NCBI GenBank assembly: GCA_041484845.1
Contig: JBGPIK010000208.1
Span: 1 to 11,484 of the forward strand
From: JBGPIK01 sp041484845
Lineage (GTDB): Bacteria > Desulfobacterota > Binatia > UBA9968
Reading direction: 5' to 3'
DNA: 11,484 nucleotides
Under the pieces are notes generated by a model, which had not been told where the DNA came from, made no database searches, and saw only the letters and a program-made list of their open reading frames with translations. Below are positions 1 to 6,369 of the stretch, in pieces. The first letter of the stretch is position 1; every line of letters starts with the position of its first letter. Made by a program: the position numbers and the translations under genes.

Positions 1-325
1 ACCGTACGACAGTTGCGGATTGGGAAGGATGCCGGCCTGAAGGAGCTGGGCCGCCGCAATGCCCCTTTGATCGCGGATGGCACGCAGCTTTGGGCTCGCT
101 AGCACCGCCAAGATAGCAGCTTCGTCAGGAGACAGGCCATTGCTAATATCGAAGTCGAGCGGCTTTAAGATCGGGTGCTGAATCTCTTTGGCTTGAACAC
201 GGACGGCCTCCAGATCGGGTGGCGCGAGCCTTGACTCTACCGCCGCTTTATCCAACGGCATAGGCTGGTAAATCGAGCACGATTGAACTAATAAAAAAAC
301 CGGCAGGGGCCAGACGCTTTCCCAT
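1..325 (-). CDS. TolC/CzcC-like outer-membrane efflux lipoprotein, N-terminal part only, apparent frameshift in signal peptide
   Basis: TolC-family proteins form the outer-membrane channel of tripartite (RND or ABC) efflux systems; CzcC-type members export heavy metals. Read leftward, the window holds about 100 residues. They run from a lipoprotein-like signal (LLVQSC, Cys at the processing site) through SIYQPMPLDKAAVESRL to LSPDEAAILAVLASPKLRAI and AAAQLLQAGILPNPQLSYG, the typical start of the first TolC helical repeat. The gene runs off the left edge. The only ATG next to the preceding stop (323-325) reads MGKRLAPAG and then goes out of frame. Removing one base near the A/T run at 293-299 would give MGKRLAPAVFLLVQSC, a textbook lipoprotein signal. 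This is therefore either a real frameshift or a homopolymer error. Position downstream of a metal-type two-component system supports a metal efflux role (inference). Confidence 0.72.
293..299 (-). other. Seven-base homopolymer at the apparent frame disruption
   Basis: A run of seven A on the plus strand (seven T in the coding sense) lies in the signal-peptide codons of the TolC-like gene, where the reading frame changes between the ATG and the lipobox. One surplus base here or in the adjacent GG explains the break. This is a common site for sequencing indels and also for phase-variable or slippage-prone expression. Confidence 0.5.
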
Positions 326-412
326 TTAATACTGCTTGCGATCGATGACCCGGCGCACGCGAGGCAGCGTATGGATTGCGCGAGCGTTCGCCAACTCCAA
401 GATCGGTCACAT

Positions 413-565
413 CTATCCAATGACAATTTTGCGCTCCAGCCGACAACACGGGTTTGCCAATTCGTCACGGCAAGCATTTATGAGGTCGTTCGGCGTGACA
501 CCGCCCTCGCGCATGACGGGAGCGCGGACTTTGCCATCCAACCAGTAACGAAACGACACTTTCAC
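413..565 (-). CDS. Doubtful 50-residue ORF between sensor kinase and TolC-like gene, possibly a gene remnant
   Basis: A GTG start (563-565) preceded at good distance by AAAGGAAAA (571-579) opens a 50-residue reading frame, VKVSFRYWLDGKVRAP...CRLERKIVIG, ending in TAG. I do not recognise it. The same frame continues past TAG-ATG-TGA for 26 more codons (PILELANARAIHTLPRVRRVIDRKQY) and ends with TAA directly abutting the ATG of the TolC-like gene. That geometry would suit a translationally coupled upstream gene of about 79 codons that has acquired stops, or simple chance. No domain, signal peptide or membrane segment is evident. The long overlapping plus-strand frame here has no better support. 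Confidence 0.28.
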   Translation of the reverse strand: MKVSFRYWLDGKVRAPVMREGGVTPNDLINACRDELANPCCRLERKIVIG

Positions 566-648
566 TCGCGTTTTCCTTTCCCTTATCTGATCGTCAAGAG
601 ACTGCTTGTAAAAAATAGGGTAAACCTGATCCACGGCAAAGTGGAGCC

Positions 649-668
649 CCACGGCCTTACGGCCGTGG
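649..668. repeat. Perfect 8-bp-stem hairpin
   Basis: CCACGGCC and GGCCGTGG are exact reverse complements around a TTAC loop. The outer bases CCACGG are shared with the hairpin at 756-775, suggesting two members of one element family. Confidence 0.7.
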
Positions 669-755
669 TACCTCTCCACGCGCGTCGTCGGGCGGAACCC
701 TCCGAAGCACACCCTCCTTCGCCAAGGCTACGGAGGGTACCCACCTCGCATTCAT

Positions 756-775
756 CCACGGGGTTACACCCGTGG
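756..775. repeat. Perfect 7-bp-stem hairpin related to the one at 649-668
   Basis: CCACGGG (756-762) pairs with CCCGTGG (769-775) around GTTACA. It shares the CCACGG arm, loop TTAC and overall size with the hairpin about 100 bp away. Confidence 0.65.
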
Positions 776-827
776 CCTTCTGCGGAGGAGGGTAACGCGA
801 AACCCTTGCCGCAACCTTTCCGTAAGA

Positions 828-2243
828 TTACAGTTTTGAAAGGGTCCCATGCGCAGGGTCGGGGAAAAAGATGGTAAAGACCGAACCTTGGCCTGGCGTG
901 CTCTGGACGTTCACTTGTCCGTTGTGCGCATGCACAACAGCTTGCACCAGACTCAGCCCTAGACCGAGTCCCGGTTGCGATCGGCTCTTGTCGCCCCGGT
1001 AGAGACGATCCCAAATCTTCGCGGCTTCTTCGAACGGCACCCCGATCCCCTTGTCCTCGAAAGCAATGCGTGTCCGGTGTTGTTCGTGGTCAACTTTGAT
1101 CGACACTTGTCCGCCCGGCGGACTGTATTTAATCGCATTGTCGAGCAGATTCGCCAAAACCTGGATGAAACGATTGCGATCGGCGGTGATCACAACGTTT
1201 TTGCCACAGCTGACGGAAATCGAGACACCTTTGTCTTCGGCAACGTACTGGTAAAGGTCGACCACCTCGTCGATCAGATCGGCAACGACGAGATTTTCCA
1301 GTTGAAGCCGCATGGTTCCCGTCTCCGCCTCTGAAATGTCCATCAAAGAGTCAAGGAGCTTCTGAATTCGATCGCATTCCTCGACGCAGCCCGCGAGCGC
1401 TTCCCGGCACTGTTCGGGGGGCGCCTCCGCCTGCAAGGTCATTTCAGCGGCGCCACGCAAGCGCGCCAACGGGGTTCTTAGATCGTGGGCGACGTTGTCG
1501 AGCGCTTCTTTCATTCCCTTGATCAAAGCTTCGATACGATCGAGCATTTGATTGAAAAGCTGAGTCAGTTCATCGAGCTCGTCGCCGGAGCCGCTCACTG
1601 GAACCCGGGCATCCATCCGCCCCGTGGTTATAATCGATTTCGTGATTTGGATTAAATGCCGGACCGGCAGCAGCGCGCGAAATGCGAGAAACGCCCCGCC
1701 GGCGAGTCCAAGAAAAACCATGCCTGAAATGACGGCAATAATCGTCTCGCGATAATGCTCTACAATTTCCGTCCGATCTTCTAAAGGTTTGCCCACCTGC
1801 ACTAGGAATCCGTTGCTAAGGCGCGCGGAGGTCAATTCCAAAACATCGCCGTCCTTTCTCGAAGGAACATATTGCCATGCTCCGTGGATCGTCTGAGTGT
1901 CCAAAGACTCGATCTCGAAATCGCGCCAAAGTTTTGGATTACTGAGAAACACGACGGCGTTCTTGCCATCCAGGATCCGGATAAAAAAAGCATTACGGCG
2001 ACTGGCCGGCTGTTTGACGGCGGGGGCACTCTCGATTGCGGCAATTCCGCCCTGCCGATCCAGCGCCGCGATTTCCTCCAGCTTGGACTGAATGACTTTG
2101 CGATTATCGCGCAGCGACGACGACAGGTAGCCGTAAGAGATAATCGAAAGGACGACCGAACTAATGATAAACAGGGTCGAATACCACAGAGTTAACCGGA
2201 AGCCGAGCCGTTTATAAAAACGGCTAAGCGACCCGAAGCGCAT
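828..2243 (-). CDS. Two-component sensor histidine kinase, CusS/CzcS-like
   Basis: Inner-membrane sensor kinase of 471 residues that would phosphorylate the adjacent regulator. TM1 lies at about 15-40, an extracytoplasmic sensor domain at 41-166 and TM2 at about 167-190. HAMP spans about 191-243, and the HisKA H-box VAHDLRTPL has phospho-acceptor H253. The ATPase core shows the N-box NLLDNAIKYSPPGG (365-378), G1 EDKGIGVP (396-403) and G2 GLGLGLSLVQ (425-434). Architecture and length fit the heavy-metal sensor kinase family. The sensor region has only H120 and H163 and no Cys, so no obvious metal site is visible and the ligand is uncertain. The ATG overlaps the end of the regulator gene by 20 bp, with AGAGGA at 2251-2256 as ribosome site, indicating coupling. 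All catalytic boxes are intact. Confidence 0.95.
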   Translation of the reverse strand: MRFGSLSRFYKRLGFRLTLWYSTLFIISSVVLSIISYGYLSSSLRDNRKVIQSKLEEIAALDRQGGIAAIESAPAVKQPASRRNAFFIRILDGKNAVVFLSNPKLWRDFEIESLDTQTIHGAWQYVPSRKDGDVLELTSARLSNGFLVQVGKPLEDRTEIVEHYRETIIAVISGMVFLGLAGGAFLAFRALLPVRHLIQITKSIITTGRMDARVPVSGSGDELDELTQLFNQMLDRIEALIKGMKEALDNVAHDLRTPLARLRGAAEMTLQAEAPPEQCREALAGCVEECDRIQKLLDSLMDISEAETGTMRLQLENLVVADLIDEVVDLYQYVAEDKGVSISVSCGKNVVITADRNRFIQVLANLLDNAIKYSPPGGQVSIKVDHEQHRTRIAFEDKGIGVPFEEAAKIWDRLYRGDKSRSQPGLGLGLSLVQAVVHAHNGQVNVQSTPGQGSVFTIFFPDPAHGTLSKL

Positions 2244-2898
2244 ATCCGAGTCCTCTGTGGGTTTGAATCAGTTTTTTTTCGAAGTCGCGATCCACTTTAT
2301 TCCGCAGACGCGACACCAGCACATCGACAACGTTCGTCAAAGGATCAAAATCATAGCCCCACACGTGCTCTATGATCATGGTCTTCGAAACGACTCGGCC
2401 GACGTTGCGCATCAGGTATTCCAACAACGCGAACTCCCGCGGCTGAAGATCGAGCTTTTTGTCTCCGCGCGCGACCTCACGCGACAACAAGTCGATGGAC
2501 AGATCCCCCGCCTCCAACCGAGTCGGCTCGGGCGCGTGCTGGCTCCTTCTGATCAGGGCTTGCACGCGCGCCAGGAGCTCGGCGAAGGAAAACGGCTTCG
2601 TCAAATAATCATCGCCGCCCAACTGAAGCCCTTTGACGCGATCGTCCACGGATCGTTTAGCGCTCAAAATCATCACCGGTGTCAAAATCTTTTCCCGCCG
2701 GAGCCGCGCGATGACGCCAAACCCATCGAGCTTGGGCAGCATAATATCGATAACGGCGACATCGTAGGGTACGGTAAGCGCCAGATTCGCGCCTTCTTCC
2801 CCATCGGCGGCCAAGTCAACGGCGAAGCCCGCCTGAGTTAGCCCCTTCACTATGAATGAGGCGATCTTCTTGTCATCTTCCACAACGAGGATTCGCAT
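2224..2898 (-). CDS. OmpR/PhoB-family response regulator, CusR/CzcR-like
   Basis: DNA-binding response regulator of 224 residues. The receiver domain at 1-115 has the acidic pair E7-D8-D9, phospho-acceptor D51 (VIDIMLPKLDG), switch residue S79 (MILSAK) and conserved K101 (YLTKPF). A winged-helix Trans_reg_C domain follows from about 125 to 224 (LDLQPREFALLEYLMRN, VSRLRNKVD, IQTHRGLGYAL). It is intact and of normal length. It precedes and overlaps the kinase, so it is the cognate partner. A TAAGGAGAG ribosome site lies about 13 bases before the ATG. It faces away from the quinone oxidoreductase gene across a 182-bp gap, so it could autoregulate and also act on that gene. It probably activates the downstream TolC-like efflux gene (inference from family and order). 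Confidence 0.96.
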   Translation of the reverse strand: MRILVVEDDKKIASFIVKGLTQAGFAVDLAADGEEGANLALTVPYDVAVIDIMLPKLDGFGVIARLRREKILTPVMILSAKRSVDDRVKGLQLGGDDYLTKPFSFAELLARVQALIRRSQHAPEPTRLEAGDLSIDLLSREVARGDKKLDLQPREFALLEYLMRNVGRVVSKTMIIEHVWGYDFDPLTNVVDVLVSRLRNKVDRDFEKKLIQTHRGLGYALRVA

Positions 2899-3080
2899 AA
2901 AGCGCTCGCGCTCTCCTTACCGTTCTCAGTTACGCGCAAAAATGAAAGGAACTCAACCGATAAGCCTCCGGAAAAGTCCCCATGAAGTTTCCGTCAGAAA
3001 AATTCGGCTTGTTACATTTGACAGTGCAACCCTCGCCCCGTAATCTCTAAGAAACACTTGTCACACCTAAGGAGGGAGAG
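2899..3080. promoter_or_regulatory. Divergent intergenic control region between regulator and oxidoreductase genes
   Basis: This 182-bp AT-richer segment must hold the start signals for both divergent transcripts. A plausible rightward promoter is at 3018-3046. Leftward I see no convincing -35/-10 pair. TGACA/TGACG-like half-sites occur (for example TGACAG at 3019-3024 and, on the other strand, CTGACGG near 2994), which could be regulator boxes, but no clean direct repeat can be proven by eye. Confidence 0.4.
3018..3046 (+). promoter_or_regulatory. Candidate sigma70 promoter for the quinone oxidoreductase gene
   Basis: A perfect -35 TTGACA (3018-3023) is followed by a 17-bp spacer and TAATCT (3041-3046), a weak -10 with three of six consensus bases. 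A start site near 3053 would leave a short leader before the AAGGAGG ribosome site (3069-3075) and GTG at 3081. Confidence 0.42.
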
Positions 3081-4055
3081 GTGAAAGCGATTCGCATTCA
3101 TCAGTTCGGCCCCACGGAAGACGTCTTACAATATGAGGACGTGCCCACACCCATTCCCGCCGCCGATGAGGTGTTGATCAAGATCGAAGCCGCGTCGTTG
3201 AACCGCGCCGATCTCGGATTGCGCAACGGCAGCTATCGTGTGTCGCCCGACGAGCTGCCCATCATTCCCGGACGCGAATTTGCCGGTATTGTCGACGGGA
3301 CCGGCCATACCGTGAGCGAATTCAAAACCGGACAGCGGGTCGTTGCTTATACCGGCAAGGGCGGCTACGCTGAGTATGCGACGGCCAAACCTTCCGAAGT
3401 CCGGCCCGTTCCCGACGGCATTGACCTGGCCACGGCAGCGGCCGTGCCGACCGTATTTCTCACCGCTTGGTTCGGGTTGTTGCAAGAAGCGAATTTGCAA
3501 CAAGGCGAATGGCTGCTCGTTCAGGCCGGCAGCAGCGGCGTGGGTATCGCGGCGATCCAGATCGGCAAGCATCTCGGCGCTCGGGTCATCACAACGTCCT
3601 CTGACGAAAAAAAAACAAAGAAACTTGAGCATCTGGGCGCCGATATTGTCATTGACTACACCCAGGACGATTTTGTCTTTGAGGTCTCGCGCGCGACTCA
3701 TAAAAGAGGCGTGGACGTCGTGCTCGAGATGATCGGCGGCGAGATTTATACGAAGAGCATCGAGGTGCTAGCTCCACGCGGACGGCTAATTTCTCTCGGC
3801 GGCGCTTTTGGTCCGATTCCCGAAACGCCGCCACAACTCTCGGACGGACGAAAAGCAACTCGATTTTCAATCACGAACTATCTCAAAGCTCACCCGGAGG
3901 GTTTTCGCCAACTCGACACCTTTCTTGGGCTAATTAAGGAAAATACCTTTCATGTGGTGATCGGCAAGGCTTTTCCCTTGGCCGAAGCGAGAGCCGCGCA
4001 GCGTTATCTCCAAAGTCGCGAGCACTTCGGGAAGATCGTGCTGACAATGGCTTAG
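3081..4055 (+). CDS. NADPH:quinone oxidoreductase-like protein, zinc-independent MDR family
   Basis: Cytoplasmic medium-chain dehydrogenase/reductase of 324 residues, the usual length. The GroES-like catalytic domain covers about 1-125 (VLIKIEAASLNRADLGLRNG, PGREFAGIV, GGYAEYA). The Rossmann domain has the glycine-rich cofactor motif VQAGSSGVGIAAIQ at 147-160, followed by LGARVITTSS. The C-terminal return ends GKIVLTMA. The structural and catalytic zinc Cys clusters of alcohol dehydrogenases are absent, pointing to the quinone oxidoreductase/enoyl reductase branch that uses NADPH. The substrate is not predictable. GTG start is chosen because a strong AAGGAGG precedes it and the protein begins MKAIRIHQFG, the family's canonical N-terminus. 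It is divergent from the two-component genes; a role in redox or metal stress is possible but unproven. Confidence 0.93.
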   Translation: MKAIRIHQFGPTEDVLQYEDVPTPIPAADEVLIKIEAASLNRADLGLRNGSYRVSPDELPIIPGREFAGIVDGTGHTVSEFKTGQRVVAYTGKGGYAEYATAKPSEVRPVPDGIDLATAAAVPTVFLTAWFGLLQEANLQQGEWLLVQAGSSGVGIAAIQIGKHLGARVITTSSDEKKTKKLEHLGADIVIDYTQDDFVFEVSRATHKRGVDVVLEMIGGEIYTKSIEVLAPRGRLISLGGAFGPIPETPPQLSDGRKATRFSITNYLKAHPEGFRQLDTFLGLIKENTFHVVIGKAFPLAEARAAQRYLQSREHFGKIVLTMA

Positions 4056-4060
4056 AAACA

Positions 4061-4088
4061 GAGGTCAGAAGTCGGAGATCAGAGGTCG
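4061..4088 (+). repeat. Degenerate 7-bp tandem repeats, four units
   Basis: Units GAGGTCA, GAAGTCG, GAGATCA and GAGGTCG run end to end just after the stop codon of the oxidoreductase. The consensus is GAGGTCR. An inverted relative occurs at 6326-6353, beyond the next two genes. Confidence 0.75.
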
Positions 4089-4240
4089 GACGAAGCCCCG
4101 TAAGGGTCAGGGCGCCGCAACGTAGCCTGTGTCATTCTGTGTGAGAGGAAAAACGATGACATTGTGTCGCTCGAGACGTGAATCCGGAGGAGCGAGGCAC
4201 TGCGAAGAAGGTTCAAGGTTCCAGGTGCGCGCCCCGCGCA

Positions 4241-4298
4241 TCCTGAGCTTCGAAGGATCTGTCGCAAAGGTTGGAAAGATCCTTCGCTTCGGTCAGGA
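4241..4298. repeat. Imperfect inverted repeat with exact 10-bp core stem
   Basis: CGAAGGATCT (4251-4260) pairs exactly with AGATCCTTCG (4277-4286). The pairing resumes further out with TCCTGA (4241-4246) and TCAGGA (4293-4298), with unequal bulges between. It resembles the widely dispersed TCCTGAGC...CGAAGGATC extragenic elements of many environmental bacteria. It lies about 100 bp upstream of the VOC gene. Confidence 0.65.
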
Positions 4299-4400
4299 CA
4301 GGCTTTGAACATTGAACTCCCAACCTACGCCCTCGCTTTGGAGGGTTCGCCTCTCGATCGCTCTCATGCGTGAATAGTCCGGACCAGGGAGGATGAGACC

Positions 4401-4898
4401 ATGCCGTTCAAAATCAAAAGAGTGGGCCACCTCGTGTTGAAGGTGAAAGATCTCGAGCGCTCGCGCCGATTTTTCACTGAAGTACTGGGTTTTCCGCAGG
4501 TCGGTGAAAATAATCGCGGGATGTTGTTCTTTAGCACCGATGTGCAGGACAATCACCACATGCTGGCCATTAGAGAAGCTAAAAGCGGCGCGCCGATGCC
4601 GGATCCCGAGCAGGTCGGCATGGAGCACGTCTCGTTCGAAGTCGGAACGTTTACCGAGTTGCAAGCGGTTTATCGCCGATTCAAGGAATGCGACGTGAAG
4701 ATCCGTCATACCGTCTTTCACGGCGTGGCCAAAAGCATTTACTTCTTCGATCCCGACGGCAACATGCTCGAAGTTTATTGCAATGTTCCGCCGGACGAAT
4801 ACCGAAAGTCCGTGCCGAATCCCTATTCTATTTACGGCAGCATCGACGAGGAGCTCGAGGGCAAGGCCCCGCAAAAGCCGGGAACCGTAGCGCCGTAA
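4401..4898 (+). CDS. VOC-superfamily protein (glyoxalase/extradiol dioxygenase-like)
   Basis: Cytoplasmic protein of 165 residues with one pair of beta-alpha-beta-beta-beta modules. The first runs from RVGHLVLKVKDLERSRRFFTEVLGF (7-31) to HHMLAI. The second runs from MEHVSFEVGTFTELQAVYRRFKE (74-96) to SIYFFDPDGNMLEVYCN (112-128). The likely metal triad is H10, H76 and E124, the standard VOC positions, so it is probably a metal-dependent dioxygenase, glyoxalase or isomerase. The DPDGNMLEVYC ending is commonest among catechol-2,3-dioxygenase-like members, but single-domain proteins of this size have many substrates. GGGAGGA at 4388-4394 and ATG fix the start. The proline-rich tail (RKSVPNPYSIYGSIDEELEGKAP) recalls tails of extradiol-type members. 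The gene is isolated by about 340 bp upstream. Confidence 0.92.
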   Translation: MPFKIKRVGHLVLKVKDLERSRRFFTEVLGFPQVGENNRGMLFFSTDVQDNHHMLAIREAKSGAPMPDPEQVGMEHVSFEVGTFTELQAVYRRFKECDVKIRHTVFHGVAKSIYFFDPDGNMLEVYCNVPPDEYRKSVPNPYSIYGSIDEELEGKAPQKPGTVAP

Positions 4899-4973
4899 CA
4901 TGTTATGCTCGAGAGGTATGTGATGTTTCCCAAAAGCGTTGAATAATTCTGGCGTCATACCCGGCAAGCTTGT

Positions 4974-4995
4974 GGGGCGGTTTCCAATCCGCCCC
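4974..4995 (+). terminator. GC-rich hairpin after the VOC gene, weak terminator candidate
   Basis: GGGGCGG (4974-4980) and CCGCCCC (4989-4995) form a perfect 7-bp stem around TTTCCAAT. No T-run follows, so termination is uncertain. It lies between the VOC stop and the lyase start. Confidence 0.35.
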
Positions 4996-5028
4996 TAACG
5001 ACTCTCCTATTCAATTTGCCCGAAAGCC

Positions 5029-6291
5029 GTGAAGACCAATCCGATCAAGTGCATCATCTGTTGTTTCGCTCTGGCGTGCGCGGCTTCGGGTTTTCCCTTA
5101 TGGTGCCGTGCCGCTGAGTCGAATCTGAATGTCTTTATTCTCGATCCGGTGGCTCTGGCAAACGCCAAAGCTCGCCTTCAGCGCGGCGACGGCGCTCTTC
5201 GTTCCGCGTTGGACAAACTCAAGCGCGATGCCGCGCCTATGCTCGTTGAGCGCAACTTCTCGGTCGTGGATAAGCAACTAGCGCCGCCCAGCGGCGATAA
5301 ACATGACTACATGAGCCTTGCGCCTTATTGGTGGCCGAACCCCGACACCGCGAATGGCCTCCCTTACGTGCGCCGCGACGGCGAGATCAATCCCGAACGC
5401 GATCACGCGTCGGACAGCAAATCTCTGGAAAATATGACGTCGGGCGTGGAAACGCTGTCTTTCGCCTATTTTTTTACGGGCCGCGAAGAGTATGCGGCAA
5501 AAGCCGCAAAGCTTTTGCGCGTTTGGTTTCTCGATGAAGCCACGAAAATGAATCCGCATCTGCGCTTTGCGCAGGCAATTCCCGGACGCAGCAGCGGCCG
5601 CGCCGCCGGCATCATCGAAACCCATAACTTGCCTGATCTGATCGATGCGCTGGCTTTGCTCGCCGGATCAAAAGAGTGGAGCGGGACCGATCAACAGGCT
5701 TTGCAGGGCTGGTTCGAGAGATATCTTCGCTGGCTCTCGGAAAGCGCGGAAGCACGCAGCGAGGCCAAGGCGCTTAATAATCACGGCAGCTGGTATGATG
5801 TCCAAGTGGCGTCCTTTAGCCTGTTTATTGGCAAAAAAGATTTGGCAAAAAATGTCGTGAGTGAATTCGCCGCCAAACGCATCGCAAAACAAATCGCGCC
5901 CGACGGCCGGCAGCCCTACGAATTGGAACGCACCCAATCGTGGAACTATTCGCTCTTCAATCTGGAGGCGATGTTTTCTGCCGCTTCTATCGCGGAAAAG
6001 CTCGGAGTCGATCTTTGGCGCGATCAAGGACCTGATAAACGCGGCATACGCAAAGCATTGGATTGGCTGGTTCCGTTCGCCATCGGCAAAAGCACCTGGA
6101 GCCATCCGCAAATTACCCCTTTGCAGCCGGAAAAACTTGCGCCTTTTCTCCGCCGCGCGGGGTTACACTACCGGGACCTTTCTTATGAGCAGGTTCTCAA
6201 TAAAATTTCGGGCGTTAAGCCCGATCAAAGAATAAACCTTCTTTATCCAAAACCTCTCTCCGAGAGCACCCAAAACTCATCGTCTAAATAA
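5029..6291 (+). CDS. Secreted alginate-lyase-family protein (PL5-like alpha/alpha fold)
   Basis: Predicted exported polysaccharide lyase of 420 residues. A signal peptide at about 1-28 (basic MKTNPIK, hydrophobic core to about 23, cleavage near CRA-A) precedes the alginate lyase domain. Family hallmarks are DYMSLAPYWWPNPD (93-106), GRSSGRAAGIIETHNL (186-201), NNHGSWYDVQVASFSLF (250-266) and GRQPYELERTQSWNYSLFNLEA (293-314). N251, H252, R301 and Y307 are the probable catalytic set for beta-elimination of uronate-containing glycans. It would act in the periplasm or outside. The GTG start at 5029 has little ribosome-site support, but it is the only start that gives a complete signal peptide. Its actual substrate (alginate, other uronan, or own exopolysaccharide) is not determined, and no other polysaccharide-utilisation genes lie nearby. 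Confidence 0.88.
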   Translation: MKTNPIKCIICCFALACAASGFPLWCRAAESNLNVFILDPVALANAKARLQRGDGALRSALDKLKRDAAPMLVERNFSVVDKQLAPPSGDKHDYMSLAPYWWPNPDTANGLPYVRRDGEINPERDHASDSKSLENMTSGVETLSFAYFFTGREEYAAKAAKLLRVWFLDEATKMNPHLRFAQAIPGRSSGRAAGIIETHNLPDLIDALALLAGSKEWSGTDQQALQGWFERYLRWLSESAEARSEAKALNNHGSWYDVQVASFSLFIGKKDLAKNVVSEFAAKRIAKQIAPDGRQPYELERTQSWNYSLFNLEAMFSAASIAEKLGVDLWRDQGPDKRGIRKALDWLVPFAIGKSTWSHPQITPLQPEKLAPFLRRAGLHYRDLSYEQVLNKISGVKPDQRINLLYPKPLSESTQNSSSK

Positions 6292-6325
6292 CCTTGCTCT
6301 TTACCCTTACCGCCTTGCCCTTCTC

Positions 6326-6353
6326 TGATCTCTGACCTCCGACCTCTGACGTC
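6326..6353 (-). repeat. Degenerate 7-bp tandem repeats, four units, inverted relative to 4061-4088
   Basis: On the minus strand the units read GACGTCA, GAGGTCG, GAGGTCA and GAGATCA, the same GAGGTCR family as the plus-strand array at 4061-4088. The two arrays therefore form a distant inverted pair around the VOC and lyase genes. Pyrimidine-rich CCCTT/CCTTGCCC sequence surrounds this copy. Confidence 0.75.
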
Positions 6354-6369
6354 TCTTTTTTCTTGTCCT

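Larger units (their letters stand above)
566..827. repeat. Hairpin-rich, REP-like intergenic segment
   Basis: Between the end of the kinase gene and the small ORF lie several short inverted repeats. One is CCACGGCC-TTAC-GGCCGTGG at 649-668. A second has arms ACCCTCC (711-717) and GGAGGGT (732-738) around a CTTCGCCAAGGCTAC core. A third is CCACGGG-GTTACA-CCCGTGG at 756-775. A further GGAGGGT sits at 787-793. None is followed by a T-tract on the minus strand, so they are not clear intrinsic terminators. They look like REP-type elements that could stabilise mRNA or attenuate expression between the kinase and efflux genes. Confidence 0.6.
4056..4400. other. Intergenic region with short repeats, no gene seen
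   Basis: This 345-bp gap separates the oxidoreductase from the VOC gene. It holds a 7-bp tandem repeat array (4061-4088) and an imperfect inverted repeat built from TCCTGA...CGAAGGATCT (4241-4298). A small CCCTC/GAGGG hairpin lies at 4330-4345. The only open frame, 77 codons on the minus strand, has repeat-like composition and no ribosome site. I see no clear promoter for the VOC gene. Confidence 0.6.

Noticed and set aside
649..775. CRISPR array or tRNA cluster
   Set aside because: The hairpins differ in sequence and spacing, with no regular repeat-spacer pattern and no cloverleaf or CCA-like 3' end.
371..877. Plus-strand open frame of 168 codons
   Set aside because: It runs through the hairpin-rich gap and into the 3' end of the sensor kinase on the other strand, has low-complexity repeat-encoded residues and no ribosome site.
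2257..2841. Plus-strand open frame of 194 codons antisense to the response regulator
   Set aside because: It mirrors a clearly conserved regulator gene, shows no recognisable domain and has biased composition typical of antisense frames in GC-rich genes.
3126..3701. Minus-strand open frame of 191 codons inside the oxidoreductase gene
   Set aside because: Antisense shadow of a well-conserved MDR protein.
4293..4967. Minus-strand open frame of 224 codons across the VOC gene
   Set aside because: The plus-strand VOC protein has an intact fold and metal triad; the antisense frame has no family features and its ends fall in repeat DNA.
5668..6111. Minus-strand open frame of 147 codons inside the lyase gene
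   Set aside because: Shadow of the alginate-lyase coding frame, no ribosome site and no domain.
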